From positions 1 through 64,000 of the forward strand of contig CAMBOH010000001.1 of assembly GCA_945869305.1 (NCBI GenBank): DNA of 64,000 bases, in the 5' to 3' direction. Numbering within the stretch: the first letter of the stretch is position 1; each line of letters begins with the position of its first letter. This DNA comes from an uncultured bacterium. GTDB lineage: Bacteria; Bacteroidota; Bacteroidia; Bacteroidales; Bacteroidaceae. Of the stretch, positions 43,806 to 54,982 are shown in pieces. Position numbers and translations under genes: made by a program. Under the pieces are notes generated by a model. It worked only from the letters and a program-made list of their open reading frames with translations. It was not told where the DNA came from and did not search any database.

Positions 43806-43838
43806 TTTGTTGCGCGAAAAATAAAAATGGTATATTTG
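43806..43838 (+). promoter_or_regulatory. Promoter of the 1184-aa protein gene
   Basis: TTTG (43806-43809), 21 nt, TATATTTG (43831-43838): a near-ideal Bacteroidetes promoter, implying a leader of about 355 nt. Confidence 0.7.
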
Positions 43839-44200
43839 CCGCGAAAAGTGCAGTTGCGCCGTGTTCACCCGTAGTGAGGCGGCGAAGCGAAAGCCGGACT
43901 GAGGCTTCGTCGCGCTTTCCTGCCGTCCTGTCGCCAGGGACAACGCTGAGGTGATGTTCTATCAGTCAGGCCGGGCTGGATGCTGGATGTTCAGAAATGG
44001 GATTTTGCAAGTACAGGATGGGGCATAGCCGCTATGCGGCCGACCGGACTTGTAAGGAACCGCTCAAGAGAACAGCAGACAGCCGGAACACTTGACAACC
44101 GTAGGACATTCCCATAATCCCTCATAGATAGAACGCCCCTTAAATCGCTTTTTCAAGAAAAACCATCTATTGTTTCACTTTTACTAAATCTTTTACGCAA

Positions 44201-47200
44201 ATGAAAAGGTTCTACAATCTCCTTTCATTGTTCCTGCTCTCGATAGTAGGAATTACCAGTGCGGTTGCGCAGGATTACAAGAAGGGCACCCTGCTCGAAA
44301 CGACCGATGAAGTCGTAGGCCAGCAGGTTCTGCTGTATGCCCCGGGTACATCCTCCGACCACCCCGCTGGTTTCATGAATGGTACGAACGTGCTGTGCGA
44401 AATCGTCAGCGACTCGTGCATTTATGTGTTTGAAGCTGTTGGCCGTCAGGTTGACGGCTACGACCTCTACCGCCTGAAGCAGGTAAGTAGCGGCAAGTAT
44501 GTGAAGGACGCCGACGGCCAGGACGAAGACGCTTTCGAGCTGACTGACGAAGTGAGCGAAGCTTTCGAAATGACCGTGCTCCCCTATGTGGACATTACGG
44601 GCACCGACGAGCGTTGCGGACGTAACACCGCCAGCAGCCAGAAGCAGGACCTCAGCAACCCGGGCTTCGTGCTTTGCCGCGGCGAGATGGCTGCCGAAGC
44701 TTTTGAGGATTCTCCCAACGATGGCTACATCTACATCGGTTCGGTACACTCTCCCTTCATCTCTCCCTATTCCGACACCAACATGTGGGAAATCTGGACG
44801 GTAGAGAACACCAAGGGTCTGGAGAAGCTGAACAACTACCTCGACATGTACTTCCCCTCACCCGACCTCTCCTTCGACTTCCCCGCAGGTAACTCTCCCG
44901 GTTACTATCAGTCAGAAGTTGTGGCTGAGGCTCAGGTACTGGTTGACAAGGCCAACGACGTGTCTAACGGTGACATCACGATGTCAGACGCTGAAATCGA
45001 TGAGCTTTGCGCCCAGCTGAAGGCCGCCTACGAAAAGCTGCAGGAGTCGATGATTCCGCTTAGCGAAGGCTACTACTTCATCTACAACGTAAATGGCCGC
45101 TACCTCTATGGTGCAGACCAGGGTGACACCTCTTTCCTCTACTCTAACTCTGCCAACACTTACCAGATTCCCGAAACCCTCACGGCCGACGACGTGAAGT
45201 ACATCTGGAAGGTGACTCCCGCCGAAGAAGGTGAGAACGCCTACCTCGTTGAGAACGTGCTGAAGGGCCTGGTAATCAGCGGACAGGAAGCCAGCTGCTC
45301 GGGTACCGACAACGGCATGGGCTTCACGCTGGCCAAGTCTGGCTCGGTAGTCATCACAGCCGACGGCCAGAAGGATGCTCCTTCGTTCATCTTCTCTACC
45401 ACCGCCTCTACGAAGAACGGTCACAAGCAGTTCCACGCCAAGTTCAACGACAACCCCGTTATGGCTTGGAACGCCAAGGATTCGGAAAACAACTGTATGC
45501 ACTTCGTGACCGTTACTGAAGAAGAGTTCAACGCTGTCATCGAGCAGGCCATGCAGCAGCAGCGCAACGAGAAGCTGACTGCCCTCTACAGCAAGGTGAC
45601 GAGCAATGTGATGGAAGGTACTTCCTATGTATGGAACGGCGAGAAGGATGCCGACTTTACGCATGAGGGTGCCTTGGTATCACCCACTGGCGATGAAGCT
45701 ACTTCGCACGTGTTCTCAAGAGCAAAGCAAAGTGATGAAGGTACTTATGAAGCACTGCTTGACGGTGACTTCAGCACATACTTCCACTCTGCTTGGTCTG
45801 GCGGTGCGTTCACTCCCTCAATGAGCAACTTCCACGATGTTTGCTTCGAACTGGATGAAGCTGTTTCGGGTATCGTGACGGCCAAGATTGCCAAGCGTTT
45901 GACCGGTAACGACTATCCTACCAAGTTCGCCGTGTTTGGTACGAATGAGGTTGACAAGGCCAATCCCGACGCAGCCGACTGGACGCTCGAAGGTGTTGCC
46001 AATATCAGCTGGGATACTCCCATCCAGATTGAGGGTGAAGCAAGCGAGCGCCAGAAGTATGTAGGTTATGCTTCGTTCAACCTCTCTCAGGAGTACAAGT
46101 ATGTACGTCTGGCAGCCATCGCTACAATCTTCAATGAGACTAATCCTATGACCAACCGTGGTTACTTCGCAATCAGCGAAATGAACCTCTGGAAGGGTGG
46201 TGAGTTCGACGCTGTCAACTCCACCATCGGTATGGTAAGCCAGGCCACGATGGATGCGCTCAATGCAGCCCTCGCCAAGGCCAAGGAAGAACTCGCTTCT
46301 GGCACTGCTTCGGAAGCAACTATTGCCGAACTCGAAGCAGCCTATGCTCAGTTCGTACTGGAATTCCCCGTTCCCGCTCTCATCGGTGAAGCTGCCGACG
46401 TGGCCCAGGCTGTAGCCGATGCCGCTACAAACAACGGTCTGGTAGGCGATGGCCTCGGTATGTATCCGCAGGCCGATTACGACGCACTGGTAGCTGCTAT
46501 CCAGGCTGCCCGCGACTATGACACGTTGAACAAGACCGCTGCTGAAATCAACGCTCAGGTTGATGCCGTGAACGCTGCCGTAGCTGTCTTCAAGGCCAGC
46601 CTCAAGCTGCCCGAAGCAGGCAAGTACTACATCTGGCGCGGTAAGGGTGAAAACTACCGTGGTGGTCAAGAAGAAAACGGTTGGAACTCACTCAACGCAA
46701 TGGTGTTCTCTCCGAGCAATGCCCTCTCTACCAGCCTCGGCTTCACTCGTCCCGAAGGCTCTGCCGAACGTCTGGATATCGAAGAACTGGTTGACACTGT
46801 CGATGCTGCCGAAAACCTCAAGTACCTCTGGATGGTAGAAAAGGCTGAGGCTGGCAAGATCGTTCTGCGCAACGTAGGTACCGGTATGTATGTAGGTCGC
46901 GCTGACGGCGAGATGGGTCAGAGCAAGGAACCCGTTGAAATCAACGTGCTCTCTGCCCGTGCCGGACAGTTCGTGCTCGAAGTTCGCGAAGGCACCCACT
47001 TCAACTTCTATGCTGGTGGTACTGTAGGCGCATGGGCCGATGCAAACGACCAGAACGCTTTCGTTGCCTTCGAAGAAGTTCCTCTCACCGCTCTGGGCAA
47101 CACTTCGAGCTTCTACTGGCCCGTTGAGGTTGGCAAGTTCCAGATCCTGACGCTGCCTGTTTCGGTAGACGTTGCTTGGGACGGTACTTCTTACGGCGTA

Positions 47201-47755
47201 GCCGGTGTAACTGTTGACAACCAGCTCGCTCTGGTTGAAATCGACGAGATTCCTGCCGGTACTCCGTTTGTATTCGCAGCCAACACCGAGCTGACTGCTC
47301 CCGCTTATGGTGCAGCCTTCAACATCCTGTTTGAGGACGACGTAACGCTCGGCGAAGGCGGTTCGCTGATCTATGCACTCGAACCCGTTGCCGTTGAAGG
47401 TCTGACCGGTACGCTCTGCGAACCCGACACCGTAGCCAAGGGCTTTGCTTACTTCAATGGCGGCAAGCTCGCTGCAACCAACGAAACCCGCATCGGCGTG
47501 AACAGCGGTTATGTAGGTGTAGCCGGCGTTCAGATGCCTATCGTTGAAGCTGACATGGCCGACGAAACCGTTGACCTCGGCAAGATTGATCTCACCGACA
47601 TCAACAACGCAACAGTAGTTGTTCTGCCTTCGGTTGTCAACGTTTACAGCATCAACGGCCAGTTGGTACGCAAGAATGTCAAGACGCTCAACGCTACGAA
47701 GGGTCTGCCCGCAGGCATCTACGTAGTAGGAGGCCAGAAGATGATCGTGAAGTAA
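44201..47755 (+). CDS. Large secreted protein with FIVAR-like and discoidin-like regions
   Basis: Secreted, probably surface-exposed protein of 1184 residues; function unknown. A signal peptide (MKRFYNLLSLFLLSIVGITSAVAQ) is followed by repeated units with the theme GKYYIWRGKGENY / GYYFIYNVNGRYLYG, a FIVAR-like helical region near residue 255-280, and a second near 690-790 (LNAALAKAKEELASGTASE). Around residues 490-670 lies a discoidin (F5/8)-like domain (KYVRLAAIATIF, ISEMNLWKGGEFD). The C-terminal ~40 residues (NVYSINGQLVRKNV to GIYVVGGQKMIVK) resemble the type IX secretion sorting domain. Codon use is shifted to GCT/GGT/TCT-type codons unlike its neighbours, which suggests high expression. 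A strong promoter, long leader and terminator frame it. Confidence 0.8.
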   Translation: MKRFYNLLSLFLLSIVGITSAVAQDYKKGTLLETTDEVVGQQVLLYAPGTSSDHPAGFMNGTNVLCEIVSDSCIYVFEAVGRQVDGYDLYRLKQVSSGKYVKDADGQDEDAFELTDEVSEAFEMTVLPYVDITGTDERCGRNTASSQKQDLSNPGFVLCRGEMAAEAFEDSPNDGYIYIGSVHSPFISPYSDTNMWEIWTVENTKGLEKLNNYLDMYFPSPDLSFDFPAGNSPGYYQSEVVAEAQVLVDKANDVSNGDITMSDAEIDELCAQLKAAYEKLQESMIPLSEGYYFIYNVNGRYLYGADQGDTSFLYSNSANTYQIPETLTADDVKYIWKVTPAEEGENAYLVENVLKGLVISGQEASCSGTDNGMGFTLAKSGSVVITADGQKDAPSFIFSTTASTKNGHKQFHAKFNDNPVMAWNAKDSENNCMHFVTVTEEEFNAVIEQAMQQQRNEKLTALYSKVTSNVMEGTSYVWNGEKDADFTHEGALVSPTGDEATSHVFSRAKQSDEGTYEALLDGDFSTYFHSAWSGGAFTPSMSNFHDVCFELDEAVSGIVTAKIAKRLTGNDYPTKFAVFGTNEVDKANPDAADWTLEGVANISWDTPIQIEGEASERQKYVGYASFNLSQEYKYVRLAAIATIFNETNPMTNRGYFAISEMNLWKGGEFDAVNSTIGMVSQATMDALNAALAKAKEELASGTASEATIAELEAAYAQFVLEFPVPALIGEAADVAQAVADAATNNGLVGDGLGMYPQADYDALVAAIQAARDYDTLNKTAAEINAQVDAVNAAVAVFKASLKLPEAGKYYIWRGKGENYRGGQEENGWNSLNAMVFSPSNALSTSLGFTRPEGSAERLDIEELVDTVDAAENLKYLWMVEKAEAGKIVLRNVGTGMYVGRADGEMGQSKEPVEINVLSARAGQFVLEVREGTHFNFYAGGTVGAWADANDQNAFVAFEEVPLTALGNTSSFYWPVEVGKFQILTLPVSVDVAWDGTSYGVAGVTVDNQLALVEIDEIPAGTPFVFAANTELTAPAYGAAFNILFEDDVTLGEGGSLIYALEPVAVEGLTGTLCEPDTVAKGFAYFNGGKLAATNETRIGVNSGYVGVAGVQMPIVEADMADETVDLGKIDLTDINNATVVVLPSVVNVYSINGQLVRKNVKTLNATKGLPAGIYVVGGQKMIVK

Positions 47756-47789
47756 CATACACACAGTCACATTCTGACAATAATCATCC

Positions 47790-47826
47790 AGGAGCCGCTC
47801 CCGCAAGGAGCGGCTCCTTTGTTGTT
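47790..47826 (+). terminator. Terminator of the 1184-aa protein gene
   Basis: Perfect 12-bp stem (47790-47801 with 47807-47818), 5-nt loop CGCAA, followed by TTGTTGTT. Confidence 0.85.
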
Positions 47827-48007
47827 CGCGTCGTGCAAGCCGGATGCCGCTCAGAAAATCCCCTAAGTGTCGGCTGGTACGCTGGCTCTCAGGTGCGTGC
47901 TTTGCACACCAGATAATGCCTCCAGCCCTCCCGCAGCAAGGACGCTAAGCAAGAAGTCCGGGTCATGTTGTGCGGAGCTGGGCACAGCGCACAGGACAAC
48001 AGGGTAG

Positions 48008-50080
<2,073 letters not shown>

Positions 50081-50094
50081 GGCGCACAGTCAGG

Positions 50095-50142
50095 CCGATT
50101 GGGAGAACGGGTGGACCACACCTGTCCTCCCAATCGGCTTTT
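50095..50142 (+). terminator. Terminator of gyrB
   Basis: 11-bp stem (CCGATTGGGAG, 50095-50105, with 50127-50137), followed by a CTTTTT run. It ends 40 bp before the next start codon. Confidence 0.8.
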
Positions 50143-50182
50143 TCCGGCCCTGGGCCACACTTTCCCCCATTTCCCTTTAGCC

Positions 50183-52513
50183 ATGAAAACCCTTCTTTGC
50201 CTCTGCCTGTTGCTCCTGTCGGCCGGCATGCCGCGCCGCCTGCCGGCACAGGAACCCGTCGACTGCGTGAACCCCTTCATCGGAACCACCGCCTACGGCA
50301 CTTGCAACCCCGGTGCGGTCTGTCCCCACGGCATGATGAGTGTCACCCCCTTCAACGTGATGGGGTCCGACCAGAACCGCTACGACAAGGACAGCCGCTG
50401 GTGGAGCACCCCCTACGACCATGCCAACACCTACTTCACGGGCTACTCCCACGTCAACCTGAGCGGAGTGGGCTGTCCCGACTTGGGCGCGTTGCTGCTC
50501 ATGCCCACCTTGGGCGACACGCTCTGTGTAGACTACCGCCGCTATGGCTCGCGCTATACCGACGAGCAGGCAGAGCCGGGCTACTACGCCAACCGCCTCA
50601 CCGACTACGGCATACTCACCGAAGTCACTGCAACCCCGCGCACCGCCATGGCCCGATTCACCTTCCCGAAGGGTAGGGCACACCTGCTGCTCAACCTCGG
50701 TCAGGGCCTCACGAACGAGAGCGGTGCCACGGTGTGCTGGGTGTCAGACTGCGAGTTGCAGGGCAGCAAGCTGCTCGGCACCTTCTGCTACGAGGCCCGT
50801 CAGGCCGTGTTTCCCGTCTACTTCGTACTGCGCATAGACCGCCCGACCGCTGCTTCGGGCTACTGGAAATTCCAGCGGCCCAAGGGAGGCGTGGCCGCAC
50901 AGTGGGATGCCGATGATAGCCGCTACAAGGTCTACACCCGCTACCGCAAGGAGCTTTCGGGCGATGACATCGGCGCGTGGTGCAGCTTCGATGCCGAGCC
51001 CGGCGAGCAGGTAGAGGTGCGCTTGGGGGTCAGCTTTGTGAGCATGGAGGGCGCGCGCCGCAACCTCGAAGCCGAGCAGCGGGGCCGCCATTTCGATGCG
51101 CTGCGCGCCGAGGCCAAAGCCCGTTGGCAGGCCGACCTGTCGCGCATCAGGGTCGAGGGCGGCACGGCGGCCCAGCGCAGGGTCTTCTACACCGCTCTCT
51201 ACCACCTGCTGCTCCATCCCAATGTGTTGCAGGACGTCGACGGGCGCTATCCCGCCATGGAGCAGGCCGACATACGCACCGCGCAGGGCAACCGTTACAC
51301 TGTCTTTTCCCTGTGGGACACCTACCGCAACCTGCATCCCCTGCTCTCGCTCGTCTATCCCGAACGCCAGACCGACATGGTGCGTTCGTTGCTCGACATG
51401 TATGCCGAGAGTGGCCGCTTGCCCCGGTGGGAACTTTACGGAAGGGAGACACAGACTATGGAAGGCGACCCCGCCGTAGCCGTCATTGCCGACACCTGGC
51501 TGCGCGGGCTGCATGGCTTCGATGCCGGACTGGCCTACGAGGCCATGCGCCGGGCCGTGACCGAGAGCGGGGCGCAGAGCCTACTGCGCCCCGACAACGA
51601 CGACTACCAGCGACTGGGCTATGTCCCGCTGCGCGACTCGACCGACAACTCCGTGAGCCATGCCCTCGAATACTACCTGGCCGACTATGCCCTGTCGCGC
51701 ATGGCATCCGCCTTGGGCCACACGGACGATGCCCGCCGCTTCGCCGAACGGGCGCAAGGCTACCGTCGCTACTACAGCCCCGAGAGCGGCACATTGCGCC
51801 CCCTGTTGCCCGACGGCACTTTCCTTTCGCCCTTCGACCCGCGTCAGGGCGAAAACTTCGCGCCCTGTGCCGGCTTTCATGAAGGCTCCGCCTGGAACTA
51901 CACCTTCAGTGTGCCCTTCGACGTGCAGGGCCTGGCCCGCCTGATGGGCGGCGAGCGGGCCTTTGTGCAGAAGTTGCAGCACGTGTTCGACGCCGGGCTG
52001 TATGACCCTACCAACGAGCCCGACCTCCACTATCCCTACCTCTTTGCCCTCTTCCCGGGCCAGGCCTGGCGCACGCAGCAGCTCACCCGCCGGCTCCTGC
52101 AGCAGCACTACACCGACCGTCCCGACGGCCTGCCGGGCAACGACGACACCGGCACGCTCTCGGCCTGGGCCGTGTACAGCATGTTGGGCTTCTACCCCTA
52201 CTGTCCGGGCAAGCCCGAATATGTGCTCACCGCGCCCGTCTTTCCCCGCGCCGTCATCCGCCTCCATCCGGACTACTACGCCGCCGACAGTCTCGTCATC
52301 GAGGCGCCGGGAGCCGCCGACACGTCGGCCTACGTGCGGCGCGTCAGTCTTGGCGGCCGGCCGCTCCGTGGCTATACCGTGTCCCACGAGGCCCTGACGG
52401 GCGGCCGCACCCTGCGCTTCGAGTTTGGCAACGGCCACCCTGCGGGCCCTCAGGCAGCGACGGCCCCGTCGTTTCGCGAAGCCCGGCGTTCCCATCAAAA
52501 AAACAGCAAATAA
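50183..52513 (+). CDS. GH92 family glycoside hydrolase (alpha-mannosidase)
   Basis: Calcium-dependent exo-alpha-mannosidase of family GH92, likely periplasmic. The start at 50183 gives 776 residues with a signal peptide (MKTLLCLCLLLLSAGMPRRL). The N-terminal beta-sandwich opens with VNPFIGTTAYG and FTGYSHVNLSGVGCPDLG; the (alpha/alpha)6 domain contains the acidic residue in FHEGSAWNYTF and the Asp pair in PGNDDTGTLSAWAVY, as in active family members. No SusC/SusD pair or regulator is nearby, so it is not in a polysaccharide utilisation locus; trimming of host N-glycans or own glycans is possible. Confidence 0.92.
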   Translation: MKTLLCLCLLLLSAGMPRRLPAQEPVDCVNPFIGTTAYGTCNPGAVCPHGMMSVTPFNVMGSDQNRYDKDSRWWSTPYDHANTYFTGYSHVNLSGVGCPDLGALLLMPTLGDTLCVDYRRYGSRYTDEQAEPGYYANRLTDYGILTEVTATPRTAMARFTFPKGRAHLLLNLGQGLTNESGATVCWVSDCELQGSKLLGTFCYEARQAVFPVYFVLRIDRPTAASGYWKFQRPKGGVAAQWDADDSRYKVYTRYRKELSGDDIGAWCSFDAEPGEQVEVRLGVSFVSMEGARRNLEAEQRGRHFDALRAEAKARWQADLSRIRVEGGTAAQRRVFYTALYHLLLHPNVLQDVDGRYPAMEQADIRTAQGNRYTVFSLWDTYRNLHPLLSLVYPERQTDMVRSLLDMYAESGRLPRWELYGRETQTMEGDPAVAVIADTWLRGLHGFDAGLAYEAMRRAVTESGAQSLLRPDNDDYQRLGYVPLRDSTDNSVSHALEYYLADYALSRMASALGHTDDARRFAERAQGYRRYYSPESGTLRPLLPDGTFLSPFDPRQGENFAPCAGFHEGSAWNYTFSVPFDVQGLARLMGGERAFVQKLQHVFDAGLYDPTNEPDLHYPYLFALFPGQAWRTQQLTRRLLQQHYTDRPDGLPGNDDTGTLSAWAVYSMLGFYPYCPGKPEYVLTAPVFPRAVIRLHPDYYAADSLVIEAPGAADTSAYVRRVSLGGRPLRGYTVSHEALTGGRTLRFEFGNGHPAGPQAATAPSFREARRSHQKNSK

Positions 52514-52544
52514 TTTGCAGTTGTCGAAATAATGCCTACCTTTG
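52514..52544 (+). promoter_or_regulatory. Promoter of tRNA-Leu
   Basis: TTTG (52514-52517), 19 nt, TACCTTTG (52537-52544), about 35 bp before the tRNA. Confidence 0.7.
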
Positions 52545-52578
52545 CACCGCTTTCGGCCCCGACAGGGGCAGCGAAGTA

Positions 52579-52660
52579 GCCCAGATGGCGGAATCGGTAG
52601 ACGCGCTGGTCTCAAACACCAGTGGGGCAACCCGTGCCGGTTCGACCCCGGCTCTGGGTA
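52579..52660 (+). tRNA. tRNA-Leu (anticodon CAA)
   Basis: Type II tRNA with a long variable arm. The acceptor stem GCCCAGA pairs with TCTGGGT (one G-U at the end). The anticodon stem CTGGT/ACCAG encloses the loop CTCAAAC, giving anticodon CAA, which reads UUG. The T-arm contains GGTTCGACCCC. The discriminator is A; the 3' CCA is not encoded. Confidence 0.95.
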
Positions 52661-52666
52661 CAAATC

Positions 52667-52702
52667 ACGGCTGAAAATCGCGATCGATTTTCAGCCGTTT
52701 TT
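52667..52702 (+). terminator. Terminator of tRNA-Leu
   Basis: Perfect 14-bp stem (52667-52680 with 52685-52698), loop CGAT, followed by TTTTT. Confidence 0.9.
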
Positions 52703-52731
52703 GCTATTTCTGCTATAAACAGCGTATCAAC

Positions 52732-54243
52732 ATGAAGAAGCTTTTATTCTTTTTCCTCCTGAGCGGTCCGTTGTCGGCTACGGCCCAGAGCGACCTCAGC
52801 TGGAAGGTGACCATGCAGTCGACCAACAGTTCGGGCGACTACACGCCGTTGTGGCTCAATGCCAACAAGCATGGCCTGAGCAGCCTGGACAAGAACAACG
52901 GCTACCTCATGGCCGGCGTGAAGAAGTCCATGCAGGCCGACTCACTGAAGCGGTGGAGCTACGGGTTCGGCGCCTCGTTGGCCGCCACTTACAACTTCAC
53001 CAGCCCTGTTGTCGTGCAGGAAGCCTATGCCGAAGGCCGTTGGCTCAAGGGGGTGGTCACCGTCGGCAGCAAAGAGTGGCCCATGGAACTGAAGGACAAC
53101 GCGCTGAGTTCAGGCTCCCAAACCTTGGGCATCAATGCCCGTCCTGTACCCCAGGTGCGCGTAGCCCTGCCCGACTACTGGACCTTTGCCGGAGGCTGGC
53201 TGGGCATCAAGGGACACATTGCCTATGGTAAGTTCACCGACGACGGATGGCAAAAAGACTTTACTGACCAGAAGTCCAGGTATACCGAGGACGCACTCTA
53301 CCACTCCAAGGCGGGCTACCTGCGCGTCGGCCATGCCGAAAAGACGCGCCTCAGTCTTGAGCTGGGACTTGAGATGGCCACGCTCTTCGGCGGCACGTCC
53401 TACCGCAAATGGGAGAACGGCCAGCTCGTGGGCGTGAAGAACGGCACCGGACTGTCGTCCTTCTGGAACGCCTTTATCGGCGGCGGCAGCGATGTGGGCG
53501 AAGACGTCTACAAGAATGTCGAGGGCGACAACCTGGGCAGCTGGGTGGCGAGGGTCAACTACGATGCGCCCACCTGGAACCTCGGTGTCTATGCCGACCA
53601 CTTCTTTGAAGACCACTCAGCCATGTTCCACCTCAGCCACAACGGCTATGGAACGGGAGAGGAATGGCAGGTGAAGAAGGAAAACCGCTTCTACCTCTAC
53701 GACCTCAAGGACATCATGCTCGGTGCGGAGCTTACGCTGAAGAACTGTCCGTGGGCGCGGAAAATCGTGGTGGAATACCTCTACACCAAATACCAGTCGG
53801 GGGCCCTCTACCACGACCACACCGCGAACATCCCCGACCACCTCTGCGGGACCGACAACTATTACAACCACAGCATCTTCACGGGCTGGCAGCACTGGGG
53901 ACAGGTCATGGGCAATCCCCTTTACACCTCGCCCCTCTACAATACCGACGGAACGGTCCAGGTCAAGAACAACCGCTTCGTGGCCTGGCATGCAGGTGTG
54001 AGCGGCAGCCTCTCGCGGGCACTCGACTACCGACTCCTGGCCACCTGTCAGAAAGGATGGGGTACCTATGGCAACATGTTCCCCCACCCGCGGCGCAACC
54101 TCAGCCTCATGGCCGAGGCCACCTACAGCATCCCGAAGAGCGGCTGGCAGGTAGCGGCAGCAGCGGCGTTGGACAAGGGGAGCCTGTTGGGCGATAACGT
54201 AGGATTGCAGTTGACTGTAGTAAAGAAAGGAGTGTTCAAATGA
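52732..54243 (+). CDS. Capsule assembly Wzi family outer-membrane protein
   Basis: Outer-membrane beta-barrel of 503 residues related to Wzi, which attaches or organises surface capsule in Enterobacteria; in Bacteroidetes the exact role is unproven. A signal peptide (MKKLLFFFLLSGPLSATAQ) precedes strand-rich sequence including WLNANKHGLSSLDKNNGYL, GWLGIKGHIAYGKFTDDGW and the segment LEMATLFGGTSY. The stop codon overlaps the start of the next lipoprotein gene (ATGA), so the two are translationally coupled. Confidence 0.9.
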   Translation: MKKLLFFFLLSGPLSATAQSDLSWKVTMQSTNSSGDYTPLWLNANKHGLSSLDKNNGYLMAGVKKSMQADSLKRWSYGFGASLAATYNFTSPVVVQEAYAEGRWLKGVVTVGSKEWPMELKDNALSSGSQTLGINARPVPQVRVALPDYWTFAGGWLGIKGHIAYGKFTDDGWQKDFTDQKSRYTEDALYHSKAGYLRVGHAEKTRLSLELGLEMATLFGGTSYRKWENGQLVGVKNGTGLSSFWNAFIGGGSDVGEDVYKNVEGDNLGSWVARVNYDAPTWNLGVYADHFFEDHSAMFHLSHNGYGTGEEWQVKKENRFYLYDLKDIMLGAELTLKNCPWARKIVVEYLYTKYQSGALYHDHTANIPDHLCGTDNYYNHSIFTGWQHWGQVMGNPLYTSPLYNTDGTVQVKNNRFVAWHAGVSGSLSRALDYRLLATCQKGWGTYGNMFPHPRRNLSLMAEATYSIPKSGWQVAAAAALDKGSLLGDNVGLQLTVVKKGVFK

Positions 54244-54659
54244 AGAAGATAGCATACCTCATGACGCTGGCAGCCCTGATATGTGCAGGCTGCGAGCTCG
54301 ACACGTCCGACAGCGGCCGCTTCGAGGGGCTGTGGAAGATGCAGGGAGTCGACTCCTTGGCGAATGGGAAACACGTAGACATGACCCAGGCTCAGGTGGC
54401 CTACGCCTTTCAGAGCAAGCTGTTGCAGTTGCGTGGCGGCGGTGCGTCCGTCTTCTGCCGCTTTGAGCAGAAGGGCGATTCGCTCATACTCTCCGACCCC
54501 CGCAAGGCAGGTTCAAACAATCCGCCTGTCGAGTCGCTCGACGTGCTCCGCCCCTACGGTTTCACCGACTTCCGGATGCCTTTCCACATCGACCTGCTGA
54601 ACGGCAAGCGGATGATACTGAGTTCAGACGAGGTGAGACTGCACTTCGACAAATACTGA
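54240..54659 (+). CDS. Lipocalin-like lipoprotein
   Basis: Small lipoprotein of 139 residues with signal peptide and lipobox (LAALICAGCELD). The GRFEGLWKMQGVDSLA opening and evenly spaced strands are those of the lipocalin-like domain found in many Bacteroidetes lipoproteins. Its ATG overlaps the Wzi-like gene stop codon by four bases, which implies coupled expression and probably a shared role at the outer membrane. Ligand unknown. Confidence 0.85.
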   Translation: MKKIAYLMTLAALICAGCELDTSDSGRFEGLWKMQGVDSLANGKHVDMTQAQVAYAFQSKLLQLRGGGASVFCRFEQKGDSLILSDPRKAGSNNPPVESLDVLRPYGFTDFRMPFHIDLLNGKRMILSSDEVRLHFDKY

Positions 54660-54806
54660 GCGTCCGCCCGCCCGCTGCGGCGCAGCAGGCAGGGCCGGGC
54701 TGCACGTTCTCAGGTTCGGGCGGCTGCTGGACACAAGCGGCCCGGCAGCATCCCGAGAGGCAGCGACGCATGGGCCGATTCGGCTGAATCTGTAAACAAA
54801 CATTCA

Positions 54807-54889
54807 TGGAGCGGGCTGAAGGCCCGGCAAGCACCCGACACAGGGAAACGCCCTGGGTAGGCTGCTTGCCGGGCCTTCAGCCCGCTCCA
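54807..54889. repeat. Perfect 26-27 bp inverted repeat
   Basis: Arms 54808-54833 and 54863-54888 are exact reverse complements (54807 and 54889 also pair); the 29-nt loop contains a further CAGGG/CCCTG hairpin. No T-run on either side. It is the longest perfect stem in the window. Confidence 0.9.
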
Positions 54890-54902
54890 GCACCATGCAG
54901 AA

Positions 54903-54978
54903 ACAACTCGGCACTCAGAACGGACAACTCGGCACTCAGGACGGACAACTCGGCACTTCGTTTTCTGCAACTCGGCAC
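54903..54978. repeat. 21-bp tandem array (array 5)
   Basis: ACAACTCGGCAC occurs at 54903, 54924 and 54945, 21 bp apart, with a fourth near-copy ending at 54978 after a one-base slip. The core is the reverse complement of GTGCCGAGTTGT in array 3, 24 kb away. Confidence 0.88.
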
Positions 54979-54982
54979 GTAG

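Larger units (their letters stand above)
43254..44200. other. 947-bp non-coding region with two promoters, hairpins and array 4
   Basis: The largest gap in the window. In order it holds a full promoter with no gene behind it (43300-43330), a 20-bp stem (43413-43475), the 23-bp tandem array (43595-43684), a second full promoter (43806-43838) and a leader of about 355 nt before the 44201 gene. Open frames exist across it, but none has a credible start, coding bias or recognisable product. Confidence 0.7.
54660..54982. other. 323-bp non-coding region with inverted repeat and array 5
   Basis: Lies between two convergent genes. It contains a 26-27 bp perfect inverted repeat (54807-54889) and 14 bp later a 21-bp tandem array (54903-54978). 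The first 140 bp is GC-rich with no feature I can name. Confidence 0.7.

Noticed and set aside
43359-43943. 194-codon minus-strand frame in the 43-44 kb gap
   Set aside because: Crosses both arms of a strong stem, the 23-bp array and a plus-strand promoter; no recognisable product.
50183-52513. Possible inactive GH92 enzyme because the motif reads NDDTG
   Set aside because: The Asp pair and the separate Glu in FHEGSAW are both present, as in active members.
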